Part shown: positions 44,011 to 55,074 of the stretch, one piece after another
How the letters are laid out: the number at the start of each line of letters is the position of its first letter
How positions within the stretch are numbered: position 1 is the first letter of the stretch
Source: Phragmites australis
Lineage: Eukaryota > Streptophyta > Magnoliopsida > Poales > Poaceae
Assembly (NCBI RefSeq): GCF_958298935.1
Contig: NC_084942.1
Location: 5,215,501 to 5,279,500, forward strand
Length of the DNA: 64,000 nt
Direction of reading: 5' to 3'
Notes under the pieces: model-generated
What the model saw: only the letters and a program-made list of their open reading frames with translations
The model's database searches: none
What the model was told of the DNA's origin: nothing
Position numbers and translations under genes: made by a program

Positions 44011-44840
44011 GCGTGCTGGGGTTAGTCTTGCTGGCATCTCATGCTGTGGTCGCGCGTAGATTTTTTTAAGTACAAGTCAGACACACACGTACTCACACCA
44101 CACTCATACCAACACATACTCATGTAGGTGCGTCTTAGCATATGTCTAAATAAGATTGGAGGCACAACCTCATATAGCACATGCACACGCTTTAACCATT
44201 AAAGACACCTATATGTGCATGTACTTTTCCTCTCAAAATTTACTCATAAGAATATATGAGCACACGTGCTGAGTTTAGGACTTGAAATTGGGTGGGCACA
44301 TGTGCTCGGATTTGTTTTGAGATTTATGATCAAGGATGGTGAATATTCAAGGTAAAGAGAATTCATGCGTTTTTGGACCCTCCAACACCTGAATTTTTGT
44401 TTACACCTCAGTTACAGTCAGTTTATACTAGAATTACATTTAGGTAGTTTATATTGAAGTTAAGTTTTTGGTGTAACTTTAAAGTAGCGTTGGTGTAAAT
44501 AAAAAAATAGAGGTTGGAGACCCAATAACACTCAATTTTTTGTTAGTACAAATTAAATTAGATCTAATCTAATTGGGAGGCTAAAAATATCAGGTTTTGA
44601 CACCCCTAAAACGCTGAGTTAAATTTGAACTCCAAATAAGCAGAGCCTCACTGATAGGATAGCATTTATGCGACCTTGTACTGCGAGGCCTGTCGTTGCT
44701 GTTGACCCAACCAGTAGTACAAGATCATGACCCTTCCATTGCATCAGCATTTAGCAAGTCATTTATGTCGAGGGACCATTGCTATTGACGTAGTCTAAAG
44801 ATCTTAAAAAAATAATTATATAAATGAGATACAATGTAGA
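44011..44840. other. No gene recognised
   Basis: AT-rich DNA between repeat copy B and the copia LTR. Nothing supported. Confidence 0.45.
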
Positions 44841-45170
44841 AAAAAAATTTCTTTTTATTTCATCTGTATACTCTAACGAGAGATTCTGCTCTGTATATAT
44901 ATAGTACCAAAAACATCTCAGAGATATAACATAAGCTTTCAAAAGATCGAGACGAACCCACGTTCAGTTATAAAACTCTAGATTTCTTAACACTTCTTAT
45001 TGGGCACTTCTCATGAAATGCATATGTCTCGTCAAAACTCCCCAAAAATCTAGTAGGTAAAATTGGAAGAAAGAATACATAGCCCGCGACATGATTACAT
45101 GAATTACCTAATTAAAAACCTTATTATGAGAAACTTTAAAAAAACTCATCTAAGGGAAAAAGAATACAAT
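44841..45170 (-). repeat. Copia 3' LTR (probable)
   Basis: On the minus strand a TATATATATACAGAG box (about 44890-44904) is preceded by TTTTGACGAGACATATGC and followed by an R/U5-like AT-rich end. Position and order fit a 3' LTR. The partner is not clear. Confidence 0.45.
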
Positions 45171-45812
45171 CCATCTAAAATGTGTCATATAATCTTGACG
45201 ATTAACTTTAGGCACTTAATCTTCTTAACTACGATTTAATTTCTTGTATCGGTATTATGTGAAAATTCTGCCCTGCAATGTGGAACTCTCTAAGCCTCAT
45301 CATTCTAATGTCATGAATATTTTTTGAAATAGATACAGGGAGAGACTTAGTGAATAAATCTACAGGATTTTTCAAATAATTTGGTACGCATTACCTTTAT
45401 TTTATTTATTTTATGTAATTTATGAGCATAAAAGAACTTGAGGTTGATATTCTTCGTTAAGTTGCTTTTCACATATCTTGATGGCACTTGTGCAACACAT
45501 GCACCATTATCTTTATGGGGGTATTAGTAGTGTTTAAATCACATGGCTGCTAGATATAATTGATCACTTTTCTAAGCCATGTGCATTCCTGTGCGGCTTC
45601 ATATAAAACTATTATTTTTGAGTAGTTCGTCGAAGTAGATACAAGACTTTACTTTGATAATTTTTAGGATATTACAGTTCTACCACATAGGAAAATATAG
45701 CTAGTCTATAATTTCACAATATGTAGGTCTGACAGAGATCCAACATCTGCGTATCTAAGCAGACTTAAGTTATGATTCTTTTTTAGAACAAACCGAGATC
45801 TTTGTTATATTG
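45171..45812 (-). pseudogene. Copia RNase H and 3' end
   Basis: Conceptual minus-strand translation gives LLRYADVGSLSDPH, SYIFLCGRTVISW and SEIIALYEAARECTWLR in shifting frames, as in copia RNase H. The end of the polyprotein (PVSISKNIHDIRMMRLREFH) lies near 45270-45340. Stops and frameshifts are present. It continues from 47274 across the inserted CACTA. Confidence 0.72.
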
Positions 45813-45815
45813 CAG

Positions 45816-47273
45816 CACTATGTAAGAAACCAGCAAAGAAGACACCATATTAGTGACGACTGCTCAACACGCGTCACTAATGTCGTATTAGTGACGGGTC
45901 CAATAAGGACGTGTCACTAATGTACTTTCTGATCGGGACCAGATATAGACCCATCACTAATGAGTGGCTATTAATGATGGGTGATGATAATAGTGACGGG
46001 TTAAGTTGTGACCTGTCACTAATGACTAGGTCATCAGTGACAGATCATCCTAGGCCAGTCATTAGTGGTGGGTTAAGTTGTGACCCATCACTAATGATAA
46101 AGCTATCAATGATGAGTCATCCTAGGCCAGTCATTAGTGGTGGGTCAAGTTGTGACCTATCACTAATAACTAGGTCATCAGTGATGGGTTGTCCTAGACC
46201 AGTTATTAGTGACGGGTCACAACTTGACCCATAACTAATGATCCACTCATGAGTGACATGCCATCCTATGTCAATAATTAGTGATAGATCAATTTATAAT
46301 CCGTCACTAATGACCAACTCCAGTCACTAATGACGGTATTCGCAATATTTTTTATTTTTATTTTTTTCTCTTATTTTTTTTCTCACCTCTTTTTTCTCAC
46401 CTCAGCAATACTAGAATATTAAATATTGTACATTTCTAGTCTATTTTAATGTAAGGTGTGGCGGCTATGGACACAAACATGCGTTTCGAAAATGGTGCAG
46501 AAACTTCCGAGGGCGAGAACTCAATCTTCCAAGCCATTTTTTTGCCTCGAAAAATTCGCTGAACCTGACAAAGTGAGGGAGGAACGGATGCAACTTTTTC
46601 TTAGATATTCGTAGAGTCAACAAATATCGAAATCGGAATCTGTATGCAAAAGTTATGTTTGTTTTACCAAATACACTCTGGGTCACCTATCAAATTAGAA
46701 CCCGCGACGAAATTTGGCAAAATTAGTCATTAGTGACGGTGATGGTTATAATGCGTTACTAATGACCTTAGGCAAAGAAGGTTAAAAGGAAAAAAATATC
46801 TAGTTTCTATCACAACTACGTGATAGCAGAGGTGATAAGGTGGCTGCACACGCGAGGAGGTCGCGAGTTCGATTCCCATGGAACGCAAATTTGAAAATAA
46901 TGTGAAAAAAGTGTGGCTCATGAGGTATATAGGATGGGCCTGCGTTAGGATGGCTCGTGTGAAAAAAAATATTTTTTTGACTTTTTTTATCCAAAAAATA
47001 CGAAAAATATTATCAGTCATTAGTGATGGATCAAGATTATAACCCGTCATTAATATTCAGTCAATAGTGATAGGTCACGGTTATGACCCATCACTAATGA
47101 CTAAACATTAGTGACGGGTCATGGTTATAGCCCGTAACTAATGACCTCAATACTGACAGGTCATCACTCGTCACTAATGACCTATCATTAATGATACGAT
47201 AAGAGTGACGGATACATAGCCTATTACTAATGCCGGTTATCATCCGTCACTAATGACTTTTTTTCACGTAGTG
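45816..47273. mobile_element. Non-autonomous CACTA element, 1.46 kb
   Basis: The left end is CACTATGTAAGAAA. The right end, reversed, is CACTACGTGAAAAA. Flanking triplets are CAG and CAA, a 3-bp duplication with one change. Both ends carry many copies of TCACTAATGAC and its inverse (45860-46330 and 47010-47260), the subterminal repeats expected of CACTA elements. The middle (46465-46990) has no transposase. It contains a tRNA-like B-box (GAGTTCGATTCCC, 46865-46877). Confidence 0.82.
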
Positions 47274-47796
47274 CAAGTAACGCAAAATATCATTCACGCC
47301 CTTCCAATGCCTTTTAGTGGGTTCTGCACTGTATCATATAAGTAGGTTTACTATAAACGCTATGTCTAACCTAGTGCAACTAGCCAGATAAATTAGTTCA
47401 CATACTGCACTTAAGTATGGGAATTCCAGTCCCAACACTTCCTCCTCTATTCTATAGGTCTATAGGGATCTTAATCTGCTTGCAATGCCCTTCTGACCAC
47501 GTGGGTTTTTGAGGTAAATAATTTTTTAAAACCAAAATACTCTAACACCTTTTGAGTGTAGTTTGACTGATGTACAAAAATTTTATCTGCCACATGCTCT
47601 AACTGCAGGTCTAAGCAAAACTTAGTTTTACCCAAATCTTTCATTTCAAATTCAGACTTCAAGTACGAGCTTACTTCCTTAATTTATTCTTCTATACTGA
47701 TGATATTTAGATCATCTACATATACAGATATTATGCAGAATCTATTCTGGGACCTTCTTATGAATACACAAGGACAATTCGTGTTATCTGTATAGC
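47274..47796 (-). pseudogene. Copia reverse transcriptase, C-terminal part
   Basis: The minus-strand reading shows the catalytic YVDDLNII (about 47700-47722) and then KSEFEMKDLGKTKFCLDLQL and VHQSNYTQKVLEYFGF (47471-47662). These match copia reverse transcriptase. The catalytic Asp pair is present. The region breaks at 47796 where the large CACTA is inserted, and resumes at 59160. Confidence 0.85.
47794..47796. repeat. Target duplication of large CACTA, left
   Basis: AGC precedes CACTACTAC and is repeated at 59157-59159. Confidence 0.85.
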
Positions 47797-47844
47797 CACT
47801 ACTACAAAACCTATTTTTCGAGACACCTAGATTTGATTTCTACA

Positions 47845-48125
47845 GGCGGTTCTTCCTACGAACCGCCTGAGAAAGAGGCTGCGGCCCCGTGCGATTGAGG
47901 ACCGCTTGTGAAAAGTTCCTTATGTGGACCGCCTATGGAAATAGATCCATTTGCACAGGCGGTCGACATAAGGAACCGCTTGTGGAAATGCTCCATTTAC
48001 ACAGGCGATTCCTTATGTGGACCGCCTGTGTAAATGGATGTCATTTGCACACGCGGTGCACATTAAGAACCGCCTGTGTAAATTAGTTTCTATAGTCGGT
48101 TTCTTATGTCGATCGCCTGTGCAAA
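47845..48125. repeat. CACTA subterminal repeats, left cluster
   Basis: About six inverted pairs such as CACAGGCGGT and ACCGCCTGTG with spacers like TTCCTTATGTGG. In En/Spm, such repeats bind the TNPA-type protein. A CATAAATACT box (48131) and the transposase leader follow directly. Confidence 0.85.
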
Positions 48126-48489
48126 TAGTCCATAAATACTCCTTCTTCTCGGCCAGCTCCATTCAGACAGACTTACTGTTCGAAACAGTAAGCATTTATT
48201 GTGGCAGCCGATTTGGAAAATAGGTGGGGAATGTTTTGTTTTTTATTTCCTTGGAGGATCCAAATAAGGTATGTATATCTCATCCCTAGCTTGCACTTTT
48301 TTGAAGTTTAGATTTAGATTTAAGGCTAAATTAGAGTTTCAATGTGATCTAGGCTTATGGTTCTTACCATTTAGATCATCAAATTAGCTCAAATTTGTTA
48401 CAATATTGATTTAATTGTGTAGATTCACATGATTCTAGTATTATATTTTCAAAATGTAGCTAGAATGTGATATTTTTTAGCCTTAAGAG

Positions 48490-48722
48490 GTTTCATCATG
48501 AATAGGGATTTTTTCTCTAGATCTAGATCTAGATCTAGGGAGAGGGAGAGGGAGAGGGGGAGAGAGAGAGAGTAATGAATTCACATTATTTTGAGTCATA
48601 AATTTACGTTAATGTAGATTCAATTGCGTAGACATATTATAATCATAACAAGCCCATATTTTCCTTTTAAAAAAATCTTTTTAATTCTGATTTTCAAATT
48701 AATTAATTAATTAATTAATGTA
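48490..48722. repeat. Simple repeats in transposase leader
   Basis: AGATCT-type repeat (48515-48540), GA-rich repeat (48540-48575) and ATTA repeat (48698-48720). Confidence 0.8.
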
Positions 48723-48747
48723 TCTAATTTTGTGGTTGAAGTTAAAA

Positions 48748-51700
48748 ATGGACAGAGTATGGATGTATGATGCGCCAAGACATGGAGAAATATAGATCAA
48801 AGGACTCTCTGTTTTTATTGAAGCCGCAGAGAAGGACGCTTTAACTAAGAAGACAAAGGAAATATATTGTCCATGTTCTGACTGCAAGAACCAGAAATTG
48901 TGGGACAAATCAAGTTTAATCAAATCACACTTGATCTTGAGAGGTTTTGTTGAGGATTACAAATGTTGGTCCAATCACGGCGAACAACGTACAAGCAAAC
49001 CAAACCAGGACATCGCTACTGATCAAGTAGATGGTGATGATGAGGGAGCAGTCGAAGGCGACACTGATGTTATGATGGATGATGATGCCGATTTTGATCT
49101 GGATGATGATGCTGACTTTGATCTGGAGGAAATGCTGCGCTACGCAGAACCGCATGTTTTAAGGGACACGAGAGGTTTAGATAATTTCGAGGCGTTAAAA
49201 AAGGCATCGAAGGAACTTTTGTATGAGGAATCGAAGAGCTGTGATAAGGAGTTTACGGTGTTGCATTCGGTGCTTGAACTTCTAAGGTTGAAGGCCAGCA
49301 ATGGATGGTCCAACAAAAGTTTATCGGATCTGTTGAGTCTCTTGGCAAACATGCTTCCGAAGCCTAACTCCTTGCCTACCATCACTTATCTGGCGAAGAA
49401 GCTTATCTGCCCATTGTCATTGGATGTGCAAAAAATACACGCGTGTCCGAACCACTGTATCCTCTAACGTAAAGAGTACGAAGCCTTGGATAGATGTCCA
49501 GTGTGCAATGCGAGTCGGTACAAGAGGAATGATGATTGTGAGGACGAAGATGCTTCCGCCAACACGAAGAAGAAGAAGAGTAATGCTGGTCGTGACGAAG
49601 AAGACACTTCTTCCAACGCGAAGAAGAAGAGAAGAAGTCCTGCGATGGTGATGTGGTACCTACCAGTGATACCCCGCTTGCAGCGCCTGTACTCGAACCC
49701 TAGGGACTCTGAACTGATGCGTTGGCATTTTGATAAGCGCAAGAAGGATGGAACTAAGCTTCGACACCCCGCTGATGCTAGGCAATGGAGAAAGTTCGAT
49801 GCCATGTATCCAGAGTTCGCTGAAGAACCAAGGAATGTAAGGTTCGCGTTGAGTACCGATGGAATGAATCCTTTCGGTGACATGAGCACCTCACATAGCA
49901 CATGGCCAGTGGTCCTAGCCATCTACAACCTTCCTCCATGGCTATGCATGAAGCGGAAGTACCTTATACTGTCCATTCTTATCCAAGGACCCAAACAACT
50001 AGGCAACGATATAGATGTGTTTCTGGAACCATTGATGGAAGATATGGCGAAACTGTGGAACGAGGGGGTCTGGGTATGGGATAAGTTCCGACGACAGTAC
50101 TTCACGCTGAAAGCAATGATTTTCATTACCATCAATGATTATCCCGCCCTTTGTTACCTATCGGGACAGGTTAAAGGGAAGCAAGGATGTGCAGTGCGCT
50201 TGGATGAAACCGCGTCTGTGTACCTTTCGTACTCACAGAAGGTAGTGTACACGCGACATCGACGGTTCTTACTCAGAACTCACAGATACCGCAATATGAA
50301 GAAACATTTTGACAACACGGTTGAGGAAGATACTGGCCCGAAACCTCGCAGCGGGGCACGAGTGTTTCAAATGGTCAGTAGCATCAAGGTTGTTTTTGGG
50401 AAGCCGCCAAAGGGTAAAAAGAGGAAGAAAAGTGAGACGCCGACCAGCACGCTGTGGAAGAAGATGCCAATTTTCTTTAAGTATTTGCCCTACTGGAAGG
50501 ACTTGGACGTCCATCACAGCATCGATGTCATGCACGTTGAGAAGAATATGTGTGATAGCATCCTTGGCCTCTTACTGGACATACCACACAAGACAAAGGA
50601 TGAAATCAAGTCACGTAAGGACTTGGTGCATTTTGAAATTAGGCCAGAGCTACACCCTGAAGACAGACCAAATGGGAAACATTATCTTCCGCCGGCTAGC
50701 TACTCTCTGACACTTGAGGAGAAAAAAGCACTATGCAAGTGCTTACGTGGGGTGAGAGTCCCGACTGGCTACTCATCCAACATTAAGAAACTAGTCTCGA
50801 TGAAAGATTTGAAGCTAATCGGCATGAAGTCTCACGATTGTCATGTAATGATGACGCAGATGCTCCCTATTGCAATCAGGGATATCAAGCCAAAATACAT
50901 AAAGGTGGTCATCACACGGTTGTGTCACTTCTTCAACGCAATTGCTCAGAAGGTGATCGATGCTGAAAAACTGGGTGCTCTACATAGTTACTTGGTAGAG
51001 ACTTTGTGCCAACTTGAGATGTGCTTCCCTCCATCCTTTTTTGATATCATGTTACACCTCTTGGTTCACATCGTGAATGAGATAATTACGTTGGGCCCTG
51101 TATTCTTACATCAGATGTATGCGTTTGAACGGTACATGGGCATTCTCAAGGGCTATGTACGGAATCGTGCTCACCCAGAGGGTTCCATGATTAAGGGTTA
51201 CAGTACCGAGAAAGTCGTTGAGTGTTGCATCGATTACATAAAAGATTCTAATCTGATTGGTGTACCTATATCTCGACATGAGGAGAGGTTGTCTGGGAGA
51301 GGGACCAAATGAAAGAAAAAAATTCATCGATCATGATTACAAAGCAGTGGAAGAAGCACATTTCACCATCTTGCAGTAGATCCAGTTAGTGGCTCCGTAC
51401 GTCGAGCAACACCTAAATGAGCTCTACACAAAAAAATCAAGGCCGCTCGTATGATTGGATCTTGAAAGAGCACAAGCGTCGCTTCACCACATGGTTCAAG
51501 AACCAAAACCTTCCAGATGGTGAATCTGTAGATAAAAAAAAATATGAAAATGTTGGCTTGTGGCCCATCAAGTTTAGTTACGTCATGGAAAGCGTATGAC
51601 ATTAATGGGTACACGTTTTATACCAAAGCAAAAGACAAGAAGAGCACGACCCAAAACAGCGGCGTTCGAACAGAAGCCTATGACACAATAGGGGAAAAGG

Positions 51701-52075
51701 TCACCTACCATGGGTTCGTAGAAGAAATCTGGGAACTCGACTATGGAGTGAATCTGCAGATCCCCGTTTTTTGGTGCAAATGGGTCAAACACCTAAATGG
51801 CGTGGCGGTGGACAACTACGGCTTCACAATTGTTGACCTCAGCATTGTAGGCCACAAAGATGACCCGTGGGTACTCGCTGATCACATCGCACAAGTTTTC
51901 TATATAATCGACCCCACGAATGAAAAGAAGCACGTAGTTGTTGCCGGAAAATAAAGAATTATCGGAGTCGAGAATGTGGAGGATGAGGAAGAATACAATT
52001 AGTTCGACGATGTTCTGCCTTTTGGAGATCCAAAAAAGATCAAACTTGTATAAGCAACCCTCGATAGATCTGTGA
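48748..52075 (+). pseudogene. TNP2-like CACTA transposase
   Basis: The frame from ATG 48748 reads MDRVWMYDAPRHGEI, stops at TAG 48793, then continues in frame with CPCSDCKNQ and FVEDYKCWSNHGE. A TAA at 49465 interrupts the CPVCN zinc-finger region. The same frame then runs open from 49486 to 51312. There the transposase_21 core shows STDGMNPFGDMSTSHSTWPV, LNEPL-type DVFLEPLMEDMAKLW, then DVHHSIDVMHVEKNMCDSIL and a DUF4218-type end (HDCHVMMTQMLPIAIRDI, MYAFERYMGILKGYVRNRAH). A frameshift near 51312 precedes a DUF4216-type domain (51544-51954, GFVEEIWELDY to HVVVAGK). Two nonsense codons and frameshifting make it inactive, but the core is well kept. Confidence 0.9.
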
Positions 52076-52309
52076 TGCCGTACATGCGTCTGGATGGTGT
52101 AGGGAAAACAGTTAAAGACAAATAGTGCCATGTTATGCGAATTATTTTCCAATGTGACAGAACCCTGAAATTTGTATACAATTAGGATAAGCTTTAATTT
52201 GTATTAAGGACTTGTATGCATTTAAGATGCTTTAATATGCAATAGAATATTTAAGATGCTTTAATATGTAATAGAATAGTATTTCCCAAACAAGTAAAAA
52301 TCATTTCAC

Positions 52310-52470
52310 AGGTTTCCACAGGCGGATAACGTAAGAAACTGCCTGTGGAAATGGATTTCCACAGGCGGTTCCTTAGGTGAACCGCCTGTGAAAATGGATT
52401 TCCACAGGCGGTTGGCTTAAGGAACTGCTTGTGAAAATGTTCCTTATGTGAACCGTCTATGAAAATCGTT
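52310..52470. repeat. CACTA subterminal-type repeats, internal cluster
   Basis: At least four copies of CCACAGGCGG or inverse CCGCCTGTG, with the same GTTCCTTAGGTGAACCG-type spacers as the end clusters. The cluster ends 10-20 bp before a TATTTATATAACC promoter-like box (52476-52488). Confidence 0.82.
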
Positions 52471-52489
52471 TCTATTTATATAACCGCGC

Positions 52490-55074
52490 GTGGCCCCGAA
52501 AACCCTAGTGCTTTCACAAACCTTCGACCGCGCCGTCAGGCTGTCCATCCATCTGCCTCCCGCGCTCTCCCTTTCCGTTGCCGCCCCCGATGAGGAGGAC
52601 CGCTCCGACGCCGAGGAGGAGCCGTCGCCGCCGAGGTGGACCGCGCCAAGGAGGAGCCGCCACCACCGAGTTGGACCACGCCGAGGAGTAGCCGCCGCCG
52701 CCAAGTTGGACTGCGCCTAGGAGGAGCCGCCGCCGCCGAGTTGGACTGCGCCGAGGAGGAGCCGCCGCCGCAGGTGAGTAGGTCCATATCCCCCTCCCGG
52801 CCGAGCCGTCGTAGTCGGTTCTCCGGCCGGCCGTGTGATGCCCCCCTCTTCCTTGTGATGCCAGCCATCGTGCCGTGGTGAAGTTATTGCTATCATTATA
52901 TCAGAGCCATTTTCAGATGCTTAGTTGTATGTGATAGTCTAGTATGTGATTCATTGGTCCTTTTACCCCACTGGTGCCGATGACTGATCTATAGAAGTCA
53001 AGCATATCATACAACATAGTTACATGTAGATGTGTAACGATGTGCGTTTTTTACTTCCAGTCTTGTACCCCCATGGTTCAACTAGGCTAAAGAAAACAAT
53101 GGTGCTTCTCCTAAGATATAATTGATCAGCTGCTCTGAGTACTATTATCCCATATGTTGCATTTATGTTGGCCTTAAATTGGTATTGACATGCACTTGAC
53201 ATACATAACTTTGGTGATTTTTATCATGATAATTGCTGATAACAGAAGTTTGTGCCTCTATACATGGTTTGGTTGTAGTATTAGTTGAGAAATCATATTG
53301 TTTGGGTGACCTATCTTGAGGGTGGTTTGGCTGACTCATCATGTTTTTTCTTAGACTAAAACTAGATGCTTAATAGAGCTAGGAGCTGGAATGCTTAGGC
53401 TGGAAACAATGTGGGGTTTCATATTTACTCTTCTATTGTTTCAAGACATATAACTAAAAAATAGTGCCCATGTTTAGGAGAAACTAGTTGATTTTTTATT
53501 AACAAGATAATAAACACTTATATTCGAGCTGAAGAGTACTCGAACTTGAATCATGGTGTGCCAGGTTATGTAACTAACTGTTGCAATTTGGAACCACATA
53601 TGCAAGAATTGATGCAAAATACAATCTGGAACTACTTACATATACATGAATTCAAACCTTTTGTCCTTTTAATTGGCTTTTTCTTACTCTTGACCTTTGG
53701 CCGTTGTAACTCTGTTTGTCTGGGCTTTTCTTCTTAATTAATGTAATAGACGGATCTTCTGCTTGTTCTTTTTTAAAAAAGAATCGGTGCAGTGCAACCT
53801 TTTACGGTTGCATGGTTTAATTTGCCGTCTACATATGATTAGCAAATATTGCAATTGAAATATTATTTAAAAGGTTGACCAATATGCGCTCTTATTGTAA
53901 TATAATTACTAGAAAACACAGCTTTCAAACTAGATTATCACTCTTCCACAAAAGTGAGATGACAGAAGGATTAAACTTTCCTGTACAAAACTACGTCTTC
54001 AAAACTTGAATTTGTCGACCTCTTCAATCGGTTTGATGCGATCTTGGCATCTATAGACCGGAGCATTGCTTCCTTAATGTACTCCTTTTGTGCTCCTCAT
54101 TCAATTTTTCATAATCTTTATGTATTAACACATCAGTGCTGTAAATTGGTCCAATGGAAGCACATTTTTTATTTTAAAATCAATGACTGATCGTTCATAT
54201 GCCATGTATTTCATTCAACTTTATGCTGCCTGCAAAAGCATCTGAGGTACAATTGATAAAATTATTTAATTAATATAATTATCTTTGTGTTCTGGCATAA
54301 AAAAAGCATCCTCAGCTTATAGAAATTAATATTGTTCGAATAAATTGCAAAATAAATATTTCTGAGCTTTTCTAGGCTTTGGATCATGTGCTCGGCCTTA
54401 GCTTAGCGGGGCTTTGGATCATGTGCTCGGCCTTAGCTTAGGCTTTGGATCAGTCCACCTTCCCTATCCAGCCCCCTCCTTATCCCTAAATCCAAACGAG
54501 CATGGATATACTACTTGTTCCTTAGGCACATTACACAAAATTCTACTCCTATCGTCTAGTAGCTCCCAACGATCAATGTCCTCCAAATTAGATGACCATA
54601 TCAGCCAATACCTAAAACTATTACCCCTACCAAATAGTTCAAGTAATGTGGTACCCATATGAGCGACCATATACAACTTCATGCATGTATCAAAGGGGCA
54701 TGCAGCGAGTCATGCCTGAATTTCTTTTTGCTCTTAAGATTCAAACCTAACATTCCATAGCCCTAAATTCCAAAGCATTTGCTGTCATGCGACAAGCACT
54801 CTAGTGATTACAAAAATCCATGGAGCTAGCTTAATTTATGTTCTAACTTGAGACCAACCTCGTGGAATAATCCAATATTGTCATTCTCTGCTCTCTAATT
54901 TCTATGTTTTTCTTGTGTTCTATGATACTCTATTTTGCATTTTACACTACTAATAAATTCCCCTTTTTTTCATACTAGCAGAATGCCCGTACGATTCCAC
55001 GATTTCATTGATGTACCATTGCATTCTTGTTAGTTTTTTCTAGGCAACAATAATCCAGCGGTCGATTAAGTACC
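52490..55074 (+). other. Leader exon and long intron of second CACTA gene
   Basis: A GC-rich leader (52490-52773) contains a 35-bp repeat in 4.7 copies (52610-52773, GCCGAGGAGGAGCCG-type) and ends CAG with a GTGAGT donor at 52774. The next coding sequence starts at 55075. The intervening 2.3 kb is AT-rich without a gene, apart from a short tandem duplication near 54375-54445 and an ACTAGCAGAATGCCCGTAC stretch at 54976. I infer a leader intron. Its acceptor is not fixed. Confidence 0.5.

Noticed and set aside
46833..46880. Possible functional tRNA gene
   Set aside because: Only box-like motifs are present. No cloverleaf or anticodon stem could be drawn.
47889..48223. Short plus-strand ORFs with repeated 'RTACVN'-like peptides
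   Set aside because: They are translations of CACTA subterminal repeats.
49424..49651. Basic 75-codon plus-strand ORF (Arg/Thr-rich)
   Set aside because: It is an alternative frame through the Lys-rich part of the TNP2-like transposase.
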